Assembly: GCF_000425945.1 (NCBI RefSeq) | Contig: NZ_AUEK01000011.1 | Coordinates: 186,001-250,000, forward strand | DNA length: 64,000 bases | Direction: 5' to 3' | Source: Candidatus Solirubrobacter pratensis | Lineage (GTDB): Bacteria; Actinomycetota; Thermoleophilia; Solirubrobacterales; Solirubrobacteraceae | In this document: positions 55,989-63,076 of the stretch, in pieces | Layout: each line of letters opens with the position of its first letter | How positions within the stretch are numbered: position 1 is the first letter of the stretch | Notes under the pieces: generated by a model | Told to the model about the DNA's origin: nothing | Seen by the model: only the letters and a program-made list of their open reading frames with translations | Database searches by the model: none | Translations under genes and position numbers: made by a program

Positions 55989-57752
55989 CTAGAAGAGGCC
56001 GAGCTGCCGCGGCTGCTCGGGCTCCGGCTGCGGTTCCGCCGCTGGTTCCGGCTCCGGCTCCGCGGGCACCAGCGCAAGCTCGGGCTCGAGCTCAGGCTCG
56101 GGCTCGACCTGCGCGGGCGCCGGCAGCGCGAGCAGCTCCGGGATGCGGCTGAAGTCCTCGCGCAGCGTCGCCAGCATCGACGGTGTGTAGAGCGCGGCCG
56201 CCGGGTGGAACAGCGGGTACAGCCGCACCGTCCGCGGCCCGATCTGCCGCACCTCCGAACGCCCATGCAGGCGCGTGATCCCCAGCGGATCCCCGCGCAG
56301 GAGCTTCGTCGAGAAGTTCCCGAGCGTGCACACGACCCGCGGCTGGATCAGCTCGAGCTGCCGGAACAGGTACTCCTGGCAGCTCTCGATCTCCTGCGGC
56401 AGCGGGTCCCGGTTCCCGGGCGGACGGCAGTTGTGCACCACGCCGCCCGCCGTGACGAAGTTGTGCGTCTCCTCGACATCGATGCAGAAGAACGCGGTGT
56501 CCTCCCCCGGACGGTCGCTGACGTCCGAGATCTCGACCTCGTCGAAGAGCACCTCGGGCGCGCCCACCTCCCAGCCCGACGGATCGAAGGGCACCTGCGC
56601 CTCGATGTCCGGATGCAGCTTGTGGCGCATCGACGGCGGCACGAACGGGGCGATCAGGCGCGACAGATCGCGCGTGCCCGCGACGTCGAAGTACAGCCGC
56701 CGCCGGCTCGCCTTCGCGGAAAGCCCGAGCCTCCGGAGACCGGCGAGAAGCACCTGCAGATCGTCGTCATCGAAGCCTACGGTCGCGATCTCGGCGACGG
56801 GCGGGCGCGCCGGACGAACGCGCGTGCATCCGTCGTCCATGAACCAGATCGCGAGCCGGCGCGCGTTCAACGTCGTCGCGACGTGCTGCGGCACGCCCTT
56901 GCGCGGCCGGTAGAAGTCGCGCCGTACGACGTCCAGCGCACGATTGGCGGCGGTGCGCACGTTGACGGCGTCATCCTGCGGAGGGCCGCCGGCCACAGCG
57001 GCGACCCGCCGCTGATCGAGCACGGTCCCGAGCTCACCGACGAGCGCCGCCTTGAAGCACGCGTACTCCAGCTCCTCCGGCGGATGGCCCAGCTCGAGCG
57101 TCGGTCGCCCGGGCGCGATCGAGCCGGCGCCGAGCAGCGTGCCGTAGATCGCGTCCCTCGCCGTGGCGCTGAGGCCCTGGCCCGTCGCCACGCGGTCGCC
57201 CGCGCGCAGCTCCGCGGCGGGCACGTAACCGCGCTCGGTCAGCACGGGATGATCGCCCGTGAGCCGGATGCCGGCGCCCCGGGCGGAGCGATACGTGAGC
57301 TCGAGCACACGCCGCCCCCCGAGCGGCGTCGCATGCCATCCGGTGACGCGGCGGGGCACGAGCTTCCCGCCTTCACCGACGGACATCACCGTGCCGGAGT
57401 AGCGGTCGCGCGCGAGGCGCCCGATCGGCGCCCACGTGCCGTCCCCGAGCTGGACCTCGGCATCGTGGCTCAGGCACTTCAGGACGTTCGCGATGAAGAC
57501 GTCGGCGCGCGCCAGGCCGATCTCACCGAGCAGCTGCTCCAGCAGCCTTCCCGCCTGGCCGACGAACGGCAGCCCCTGCTTGTCCTCGTTGGCGCCCGGC
57601 GCCTCGCCGACGAACATCAGCTCGGCGTCCGCGTTGCCGGAGCCGAACACGACCGTGGTGCGGCTGGATGCGAGCTGAGCGCAGCGCGTGCACGCCGCGG
57701 CCTGTTGGAAGACGCCCTTGAGCTCCTCGCGCCGTTCCGCTGCGGAGGCCAT
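55989..57752 (-). CDS. Family-4 uracil-DNA glycosylase interrupted by an intein
   Basis: 587 residues from the ATG at 57752, of which 349 are an intein and 238 the host protein. Host: Fe-S cysteines at 21 and 24 (CTRC), 93 (first residue after the C-terminal splice junction, in KCRPPGNRDP) and 109 (ESCQEYL). Motif A is GEAPGANEDKQGLPFVGQAG and the C-terminal motif is LFHPAAALYTP. It removes uracil from DNA. A long Glu/Pro-rich tail ends in QLGLF, which fits the sliding-clamp binding consensus. Longer frames upstream to 58238 are antisense to the next gene and are rejected. A TAGCGT hexamer lies seven bases before the ATG. Confidence 0.95.
   Translation of the reverse strand: MASAAERREELKGVFQQAAACTRCAQLASSRTTVVFGSGNADAELMFVGEAPGANEDKQGLPFVGQAGRLLEQLLGEIGLARADVFIANVLKCLSHDAEVQLGDGTWAPIGRLARDRYSGTVMSVGEGGKLVPRRVTGWHATPLGGRRVLELTYRSARGAGIRLTGDHPVLTERGYVPAAELRAGDRVATGQGLSATARDAIYGTLLGAGSIAPGRPTLELGHPPEELEYACFKAALVGELGTVLDQRRVAAVAGGPPQDDAVNVRTAANRALDVVRRDFYRPRKGVPQHVATTLNARRLAIWFMDDGCTRVRPARPPVAEIATVGFDDDDLQVLLAGLRRLGLSAKASRRRLYFDVAGTRDLSRLIAPFVPPSMRHKLHPDIEAQVPFDPSGWEVGAPEVLFDEVEISDVSDRPGEDTAFFCIDVEETHNFVTAGGVVHNCRPPGNRDPLPQEIESCQEYLFRQLELIQPRVVCTLGNFSTKLLRGDPLGITRLHGRSEVRQIGPRTVRLYPLFHPAAALYTPSMLATLREDFSRIPELLALPAPAQVEPEPELEPELALVPAEPEPEPAAEPQPEPEQPRQLGLF
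56430..57476 (-). other. Intein (349 aa) with a LAGLIDADG homing endonuclease, in the glycosylase gene
   Basis: Begins with Cys (CLSHDAEVQLGDG, block A) after extein LK and ends GGVVHN before extein CRPPGN. Block B is RLTGDHPVL (Thr73, His76 of the intein). Block F is FCIDVEETHNFVT, block G His348-Asn349. All splicing residues are present. An endonuclease domain (about 105-300) has a second LAGLIDADG helix WFMDDGC with Asp, but the first, IYGTLLGAGSI, has Ala118 where the metal-binding Asp is expected, so cutting activity is doubtful. The insertion lies exactly at an iron-sulfur cysteine codon. Confidence 0.93.
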
Positions 57753-57759
57753 GTGCGTG

Positions 57760-57765
57760 ACGCTA
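57760..57765 (-). promoter_or_regulatory. -10-like hexamer TAGCGT for the glycosylase
   Basis: Minus-strand TAGCGT, seven bases before the ATG at 57752. Confidence 0.45.
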
Positions 57766-57840
57766 GCGAGCGGTTCGGCGCATGTCCCGGAGATGGCCGC
57801 AATCTCCGCAGGTATCCTGGGTCCCTGAGCCGGTATCTCG

Positions 57841-58578
57841 ATGCGAGAACTGGACCCGCCACCCACCGATTCCCCTGTCTGCGCCGTCGTCGGCGCGGGT
57901 CGAATGGGCACGGTCATGGCGGCGGGGCTGCAGGCCGCAGGCCCGTTGAAGCGAGGCGAATCCGTGCCCGCCGACGTCGACGTCGTGCTGCTGTGCGTGC
58001 CGGACTCCCAGATCGAGGCAGCCGCGGCGACCGTGCCGGCGGGCCCGCTGATCGGCCACTGCAGCGGCGCGACCGGCCTCGACGTCCTCGGCGACCGCGA
58101 GGGGTTCTCGCTGCACCCGCTGATGTCGGTGCCGGCCGGCAGCGCGCCGGACGTGCTCGAGGGCGCGGGCTGTGCGATCGACGGGACGACCCCCCGAGCG
58201 CTGGTCACCGCGACGCACCTCGCGCACCGCCTTGGCATGAAGCCAGCCCGCGTCCCGCCCGAGGACCGCGTCGCCTACCATGCCGCGGCCGCGATGGCGT
58301 CGAACTTCCTCGTCGCGCTCGAGGGCGTTGCCGAACGGCTCGCCGCGACCGCAGGTGTGACGCGCGACCAACTGGCGCCGCTCGTGCTCGCCACCGCGCG
58401 CCAATGGGCCGAGAGCGGCCCGCAGCGCGCCTTGACCGGGCCCATCGCCCGCGGCGACGAGGCCACCGTCGAGCGCCACCGCGAGGTCGTCGCGGAGCGG
58501 ATGCCCGAGCTGCTGCCGCTGTGGGAGGCGCTCGCCGAGGCAACACGGGCCCTGGCGGGTACGACGGTGTCGGGATGA
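57841..58578 (+). CDS. Rossmann-like/DUF2520 protein
   Basis: 245 residues. An N-terminal NAD(P)-type Rossmann domain (VCAVVGAGRMGTVMAAGL) is followed by a helical DUF2520 domain (MASNFLVALEGVAERLAATA). This gene often stands next to panC and may encode a pantoate-pathway reductase or related dehydrogenase. That role is an inference from context and fold resemblance to ketopantoate reductase. The stop overlaps the panC ATG (58575-58578). A TATCCT at 57813-57818 could be its -10 box with a leader of about 16 bases. Confidence 0.88.
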   Translation: MRELDPPPTDSPVCAVVGAGRMGTVMAAGLQAAGPLKRGESVPADVDVVLLCVPDSQIEAAAATVPAGPLIGHCSGATGLDVLGDREGFSLHPLMSVPAGSAPDVLEGAGCAIDGTTPRALVTATHLAHRLGMKPARVPPEDRVAYHAAAAMASNFLVALEGVAERLAATAGVTRDQLAPLVLATARQWAESGPQRALTGPIARGDEATVERHREVVAERMPELLPLWEALAEATRALAGTTVSG

Positions 58579-59429
58579 GGACGATCCGGACCATCGCGGA
58601 GCTGCGCGGGTACCTGAAGCGCGCCCGCGGCCAGGAGATGACCGTCGGGCTGGTCCCGACGATGGGCGCGTTCCACGCCGGCCACCACTCGCTGATGCGG
58701 GCCGCCCGCGCCGAGCACGACGAGGTCATCGTGTCGCTGTTCGTCAACCCCGCGCAGTTCAACGACGCGGGCGACCTCGCCGCCTATCCCCGCAACGAGT
58801 CCCAGGACGCCGCCGAGGCCGCGGAGCTCGGCGTCGACGTCCTGTTCGCCCCGCCGGTCGCGGAGATCTACCCGCCGGGCTTCTCCACCAGCGTCCAGGT
58901 CGCGGGCCTGTCGGAGATCCTCGAGGGCGCCGAGCGCGGCCCCGGCCACTTCGCCGGCGTCTGCACGATCGTGACCAAGCTGCTGAACATCGTCGGGCCC
59001 GACGTCGCCTACTTCGGCCAGAAGGACGCGCAGCAGGTCGCCGTCGTCAAGCGCATGGTGCGCGACCTCGACATCCCGGTCCGCCTCGAGGCGCTGCCGA
59101 CGGTCCGCGAGCCGGACGGCCTCGCGCTGTCCAGCCGCAACGTCCACCTCGGCCCGGACGACCGCATCCGCGCCCTCGCCCTCTCGCGCGCGCTCAAGGC
59201 GGCGGAGGATGCCGTCGCGGGAGGCGAGCGCGACGCTCGCCGCGTGCACGAGATCGCCGCCGCCCAGCTTCGCGACGTCGACGCCGAGTACCTGGCGATC
59301 GTCGACCCCGCCAACTTCGATGCGCTCACGACGATCGACGGCCGCGCCCTCGTCGCGGTCGCGGCGCACGTGGGCCCCGTCCGACTGATCGACAACGTCG
59401 TCCTGCAACCCGTTCCGGTGGCGACCTGA
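58575..59429 (+). CDS. panC: Pantothenate synthetase
   Basis: 284 residues from the ATG at 58575. Nucleotidyltransferase fold: LVPTMGAFHAGHHSLMRAAR with the HxGH ATP motif, SLFVNPAQFN, YFGQKDAQQVAVVKRMV and the KMSKS-like loop LALSSRNVHL. It joins pantoate and beta-alanine with ATP to make pantothenate for coenzyme A. Normal length. The upstream frame is only the overlap with DUF2520 and antisense sequence, so the four-base coupled start is preferred. Confidence 0.96.
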   Translation: MRTIRTIAELRGYLKRARGQEMTVGLVPTMGAFHAGHHSLMRAARAEHDEVIVSLFVNPAQFNDAGDLAAYPRNESQDAAEAAELGVDVLFAPPVAEIYPPGFSTSVQVAGLSEILEGAERGPGHFAGVCTIVTKLLNIVGPDVAYFGQKDAQQVAVVKRMVRDLDIPVRLEALPTVREPDGLALSSRNVHLGPDDRIRALALSRALKAAEDAVAGGERDARRVHEIAAAQLRDVDAEYLAIVDPANFDALTTIDGRALVAVAAHVGPVRLIDNVVLQPVPVAT

Positions 59430-59447
59430 TCGCAGGCGCCAACCAGT

Positions 59448-59453
59448 AAGGAG
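59448..59453 (+). promoter_or_regulatory. Strong Shine-Dalgarno AAGGAG for panB
   Basis: AAGGAG ends six bases before the GTG at 59460. It is one of few classic ribosome-binding sites in the window, and it decides the panB start. Confidence 0.75.
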
Positions 59454-59459
59454 CACCAC

Positions 59460-60341
59460 GTGTCCACCCCGCCCCGTCAGGACCAGCGCAAGCGCGTCAC
59501 CCTCACCAAGCTCGCCGAGATGCGCGCCCTCGGCGAGCCGATCGTGATGATCACCGCTTACGACCACCCGAGCGCGCTCGTCGTGGAGCAGGCCGGCGTC
59601 GACATCGTGCTGGTCGGCGACTCCGCCGCCAACAACGTGCTCGGCTACCCGGACACCGTGCCCGTCACGGTCGAGGAGCTGCTGATGCTCACGCGCGCCG
59701 TCCGGCGCGGGCTCAAGGCGCCGCTGCTGATCGGCGACCTGCCGTTCGGCTCCTATGAGGCCTCCGACTCGCTCGCGATCGAGACCGCGCAGCGCTTCGT
59801 CAAGGAGGCCGGCTGCGACGCCGTCAAGCTCGAGGGCGGCGGCGCGTCCGCCGAGCGGGCCCAAGCCATCGTGCGCGCCGGCGTCCCGGTGATGGGCCAC
59901 GTCGGACTCACGCCGCAGACCGCGACGATGCTCGGCGGCTACCGCGCCCAGGGCCGCACGGCGGCGCGCGCCCAGCAGGTGCTCGACGACGCGCTGGCGC
60001 TGCAGGAGGCGGGCTGCTTCTCGCTCGTCTTCGAGGCGATCCCCGCCGAGGTGACCGACGCGATCATGACCCGGATGGAGATTCCGGTGATCGGAATCGG
60101 GGCAGGATCGAGCACCGACGGCCAGGTGCTCGTGCTCCACGACCTGCTCGCCATCCACGATGACTTCCAGCCGAAGTTCGCCAAGCGCTTCGCCGCCGTC
60201 AAGGAGGAGATGCTGCGCGGCGTCACGGCCTATGCCGACGAGGTCCGCGGCCGCCGGTTCCCGGCGCCCGAGCACACCTACGGGATCGCGCCCGAGGAGC
60301 TCGAGCGCTTCCGCGCCGCGCTGGCGCCGATCCGGCGATAA
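59460..60341 (+). CDS. panB: 3-methyl-2-oxobutanoate hydroxymethyltransferase
   Basis: 293 residues, GTG start. (beta/alpha)8 barrel: MITAYDHPSALVVEQAGVDI, VLVGDSAANNVLGYPDTVPV with the Mg2+ Asp, IGDLPFGSYEASDSL, VKLEGGGA, and VMGHVGLTPQTATMLGGYR. It makes ketopantoate from ketoisovalerate and methylene-tetrahydrofolate, the step before reduction and PanC. 30 bases behind panC with its own ribosome-binding site, so the two form an operon with the DUF2520 gene. Confidence 0.96.
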   Translation: MSTPPRQDQRKRVTLTKLAEMRALGEPIVMITAYDHPSALVVEQAGVDIVLVGDSAANNVLGYPDTVPVTVEELLMLTRAVRRGLKAPLLIGDLPFGSYEASDSLAIETAQRFVKEAGCDAVKLEGGGASAERAQAIVRAGVPVMGHVGLTPQTATMLGGYRAQGRTAARAQQVLDDALALQEAGCFSLVFEAIPAEVTDAIMTRMEIPVIGIGAGSSTDGQVLVLHDLLAIHDDFQPKFAKRFAAVKEEMLRGVTAYADEVRGRRFPAPEHTYGIAPEELERFRAALAPIRR

Positions 60342-60354
60342 CAGGGCGTTCACA

Positions 60355-60360
60355 TACACT
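60355..60360 (+). promoter_or_regulatory. -10-like hexamer TACACT for the DUF47/PiT operon
   Basis: TACACT, eight bases before the ATG at 60369, within 14-19 bases of the panB stop. The phosphate operon therefore may start its own transcript here. Confidence 0.5.
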
Positions 60361-60368
60361 GGCGGCCG

Positions 60369-60995
60369 ATGAGCCGGCTGTCAGCGATATTCGCCCCGAA
60401 GGAACGCGAGTTCTTCGACCTGTTCGAGGAGGCGGGCAACAACTGCGTGCTCGCCGCCGAGCTGCTCGAGCGCATGCTCGAGCAGTGGCCCGACCACGGT
60501 GAGCTGAGCCGTGACGTGGTCGTCTGCGAGCAGGAGGGCGACCGCATCACGCACGACATCATCCAGCGGCTCAACCAGACGTTCGTCACGCCGTTCGACC
60601 GCGAGGACATCCTCGCCCTCGCGTCCGGCCTGGACGACATCGTCGACTACGTCGAGGAGGTCTCGGACTTCCTCTCGCTGTACCGGATCGAGGCGCCGAT
60701 GCTCCAGGCGCAGGAGATGGCGCGCGTGCTGCGCGACGCCACGCGCCAGATCGCGCAGGCGATCCCGCGCCTGCGCTCGCTGCGCGACATCCACCACTAC
60801 ACCGTCGAGGTCAACCGGCTCGAGAACGAGGGCGACCGGATGCTGCGATCCGCGCTGGCGTCGCTGTTCGAGCAGGGCATCGACCCGATGATGGTGATCC
60901 GCTGGAAGGACATCTTCGAGCGGCTGGAGGATGCGATCGACTCGACCGAGACGGCCGTGAACATCATCGAGGGCATCATCATCAAGAACCGCTAG
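60369..60995 (+). CDS. DUF47/PhoU-like phosphate transport regulator
   Basis: 208 residues. All-helical PhoU-like bundle: AIFAPKEREFFDLFEEAGNN, CEQEGDRITHDIIQRLNQTF and VNRLENEGDRMLRSALASLF carry the E/D-x3-D metal-binding repeats, and VIRWKDIFERLEDAIDSTET is the C-terminal marker. DUF47 proteins are encoded with low-affinity phosphate transporters of the PiT family and are thought to control them. The stop and the PiT GTG share one base. Confidence 0.93.
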   Translation: MSRLSAIFAPKEREFFDLFEEAGNNCVLAAELLERMLEQWPDHGELSRDVVVCEQEGDRITHDIIQRLNQTFVTPFDREDILALASGLDDIVDYVEEVSDFLSLYRIEAPMLQAQEMARVLRDATRQIAQAIPRLRSLRDIHHYTVEVNRLENEGDRMLRSALASLFEQGIDPMMVIRWKDIFERLEDAIDSTETAVNIIEGIIIKNR

Positions 60996-62092
60996 TGCAC
61001 TCCGACGCGGTCCTGATCATCGTCGTCGCGACGGCGCTCGCGTTCGACTTCACCAACGGCTTCCACGACACCGCCAACGCGATCGCGACATCGGTCTCCA
61101 CGCGGGCGATGTCGCCGCGCGTGGCGGTGGCGATGTCCGCCACGCTGAACTTCGTGGGCGCCTTCCTGTCTCTGGAGGTCGCCGCGACGATCGCCAAGGG
61201 CATCGTCCAAGCCGGCGACGTCACGCCGCTGGTCGTCTTCGCGGGGCTGATCGGCGCGATCGCCTGGAACCTCGCGACCTGGTGGCTCGGCCTCCCGTCG
61301 TCCTCCTCGCATGCGCTGATCGGCGGCGTCGTCGGCGCGATGATCGCCGCGGCCGGCCCGGACGCGGTGATCTGGAGCGGCCTGGTGCAGAAGGTGGCGA
61401 TCCCGGGCCTGGTCGCGCCCGTGCTCGCGCTGGTCGCCGCCGGGCTGTCGATCCTCGTGGCCTACAGGATCGTCGGGCGCCAGTCGCCGGGCGTGGTCTC
61501 GCGCGGCTTCCGGCTCGGGCAGCTCGCGTCGGGCGCGCTCTTCTCGCTCTCGCACGGCACCAACGACGCGCAGAAGACGATGGGGATCATCTTCCTCGCG
61601 TTGGTCGCCAACGGGAACCTGGCGAGCGACGCCGGCGTCCCGGCGTGGGTGGTCGTGGCCTCGGCGAGCGCGATCGCGGCCGGCACCTACGCCGGCGGCT
61701 GGCGCATCATCCGCACGATGGGCTCGCGGATCATCAAGATGGATCCGGCCCAGGGCTTCGCCTCCCAGACGGTCGGCGCGGCCGTGATCCTCTCGGCCTC
61801 GCACGTCGGCTTCCCCCTCTCCACGACGCACGTGATGTCGGGCGCGATCATGGGCGCGGGCGCCGCCAAGCGGATCTCCGCGGTCCGCTGGGGCGTCGCC
61901 GGGAACATCGTCGTCGCATGGATCCTCACGCTGCCGTGCTCGGCCGCCGTGGGCGCGCTGACCTACGGCGTCGTGCGGATCTTCGGCACCGGCTCGGCCG
62001 GGCCGGTGGTGGTGATCGTGGTCTTCGCCGCGGGGCTGGTCGCGTTCGCGCGCCGCGCCGCCGTGGCGCGTGAGGCGGGCGAGGCGACCTGA
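60995..62092 (+). CDS. pit: PiT-family inorganic phosphate transporter
   Basis: 365 residues, GTG start, about ten membrane helices. Both halves of the PiT duplication are clear: DFTNGFHDTANAIATSVSTR in the first and LSHGTNDAQKTMGIIFLALV in the second, with the matching PSSSSHALIGGVVGA and PLSTTHVMSGAIMGA. Moves phosphate or metal-phosphate with H+ or Na+. The end shares one base with the next small gene, and DUF47 precedes it, giving a three-gene unit. Confidence 0.94.
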   Translation: MHSDAVLIIVVATALAFDFTNGFHDTANAIATSVSTRAMSPRVAVAMSATLNFVGAFLSLEVAATIAKGIVQAGDVTPLVVFAGLIGAIAWNLATWWLGLPSSSSHALIGGVVGAMIAAAGPDAVIWSGLVQKVAIPGLVAPVLALVAAGLSILVAYRIVGRQSPGVVSRGFRLGQLASGALFSLSHGTNDAQKTMGIIFLALVANGNLASDAGVPAWVVVASASAIAAGTYAGGWRIIRTMGSRIIKMDPAQGFASQTVGAAVILSASHVGFPLSTTHVMSGAIMGAGAAKRISAVRWGVAGNIVVAWILTLPCSAAVGALTYGVVRIFGTGSAGPVVVIVVFAAGLVAFARRAAVAREAGEAT

Positions 62093-62328
62093 TGCAGTTC
62101 GCCGTCGAGCTCTCGCAGCTGCTGGAGGTCGTCTGGGTCTCGCTTGCCGCCGGCGTCGGGATCACGACCGCATACTCGCTCGTCGTCTACGGGTCAGGCC
62201 GCTCCATGGAGGCGCAGCGCCACGGGCGGCGCACGGCCGCGGCCGGCTACGCCGCGCTCGCGGGGCTCTCCCTGGTGCTCTTCGCGGTGACCGTCGTGTT
62301 CGGCGTGCACATCATGCTGGCGAAGTAG
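62092..62328 (+). CDS. Small two-helix membrane protein after the phosphate transporter
   Basis: 78 residues: an N-terminal helix (LLEVVWVSLAAGVGITTAYS), a basic loop with AQRHGRRTAAA, and a second helix ending VFGVHIMLAK. Not assigned to a family. The ATG begins on the last base of the PiT stop, so co-translation is certain. Perhaps an accessory subunit of the transporter. It overlaps the converging acyltransferase by 17 bases. Confidence 0.75.
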   Translation: MQFAVELSQLLEVVWVSLAAGVGITTAYSLVVYGSGRSMEAQRHGRRTAAAGYAALAGLSLVLFAVTVVFGVHIMLAK

Positions 62329-62920
62329 CGCCGTAGTCGATCGTCCGCAGCACGCGCGCGGGCGCGCCGGCGGCGATCGAGAACGGCGGCAGGTCGGTCG
62401 TCACGACCGAGTTGGCGCCGATCACGCAGCGCTCGCCGACGGTCACGCCGCTCGTGATCACGACGTTGGCCCCGCACCACACGTTGTCGCCGACGCGGGT
62501 CGGGCCCTTCGTCGTGAAGCCCTGCCAGGTCACGGGCTTGTCGGGATCGTCGAAGCGGTGGTTGCCGTCGGTGACGAAGCAGCCGTTGGCGAACATGCAG
62601 TGCGCGCCGATCTCGACCAGCTCGACCGCGGCGACCATCACGTTGAGGTTCAGGAACGTGCCGGCGCCGATGCGGATCCGCCCGGGCGCGGGCGCCGTGA
62701 GCCAGACGTTCGGCTCCAGCAGCGCGTGCTCGCCGATCTCCAAGCGCCCTTCGCGCAGCATCTCGAGCACGTTGCCGTGGATCGGCCAGCGCGAGTAGGC
62801 GCGCCGGCGCGCGAGCTCGTAGTGCAGGCGCGCGCGGTTCCACGGGAACGAGGAACGCTCGTACCAGCGCCATTTCTGGAAGTAGAGGCGGAGGTCGCCG
62901 TAACGTCGCCCGGAGGTCAC
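62312..62920 (-). CDS. Hexapeptide-repeat acyltransferase (maltose/galactoside O-acetyltransferase type)
   Basis: 202 residues, GTG start. Basic N-terminus with aromatic residues (YFQKWRWYERSSFPWNRARL), then a left-handed beta-helix of hexapeptide turns (IRIGAGTFLNLNVMV, ELVEIGAHCMFANGCFV, TRVGDNVWCGANVVITSGVT, ERCVIGANSVVTTDL). DGNHRFDD supplies the catalytic-type His. It would acetylate sugars of a surface glycan or a lipid precursor. Family length is normal. Confidence 0.9.
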   Translation of the reverse strand: MTSGRRYGDLRLYFQKWRWYERSSFPWNRARLHYELARRRAYSRWPIHGNVLEMLREGRLEIGEHALLEPNVWLTAPAPGRIRIGAGTFLNLNVMVAAVELVEIGAHCMFANGCFVTDGNHRFDDPDKPVTWQGFTTKGPTRVGDNVWCGANVVITSGVTVGERCVIGANSVVTTDLPPFSIAAGAPARVLRTIDYGATSPA

Positions 62921-63076
62921 CGTGGGGCGATCACTGTCGCAGAGTCGGCCGAATCCGGGCGCGCGGAGGACGAAACTTCCATTGCAGGGTCACGTAAGCC
63001 CGCTCGCGGCGCTTGGCAACCGCCCCGTGCTGGGCAAGTGTCGGTGGCGACAGACCCTACGCACGGAGGCTTTGCC
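62921..63076. other. Leader region before the LysM transglycosylase gene
   Basis: 156 bases between divergent genes. It holds a TGTCG-GTGG-CGACA stem-loop near 63036-63049 and the GGAGG that serves the next gene. I compared it with known cell-wall-enzyme riboswitches and found no convincing match. Confidence 0.4.
63065..63069 (+). promoter_or_regulatory. Shine-Dalgarno GGAGG for the LysM gene
   Basis: GGAGG ends seven bases before the TTG at 63077, which it selects as start. Confidence 0.65.

Noticed and set aside
57753..58238. N-terminal extension of the glycosylase upstream of 57752.
   Set aside because: It is antisense to the DUF2520 gene; the ATG at 57752 has a promoter-like hexamer and gives the normal N-terminus.
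62880..63076. Possible c-di-AMP (ydaO-type) riboswitch before the LysM gene.
   Set aside because: Some phrases (GTGGGGCGATCA, CCGAATCCG) resemble parts of that motif, but the conserved CAGCTAACC and the required order and spacing are missing.
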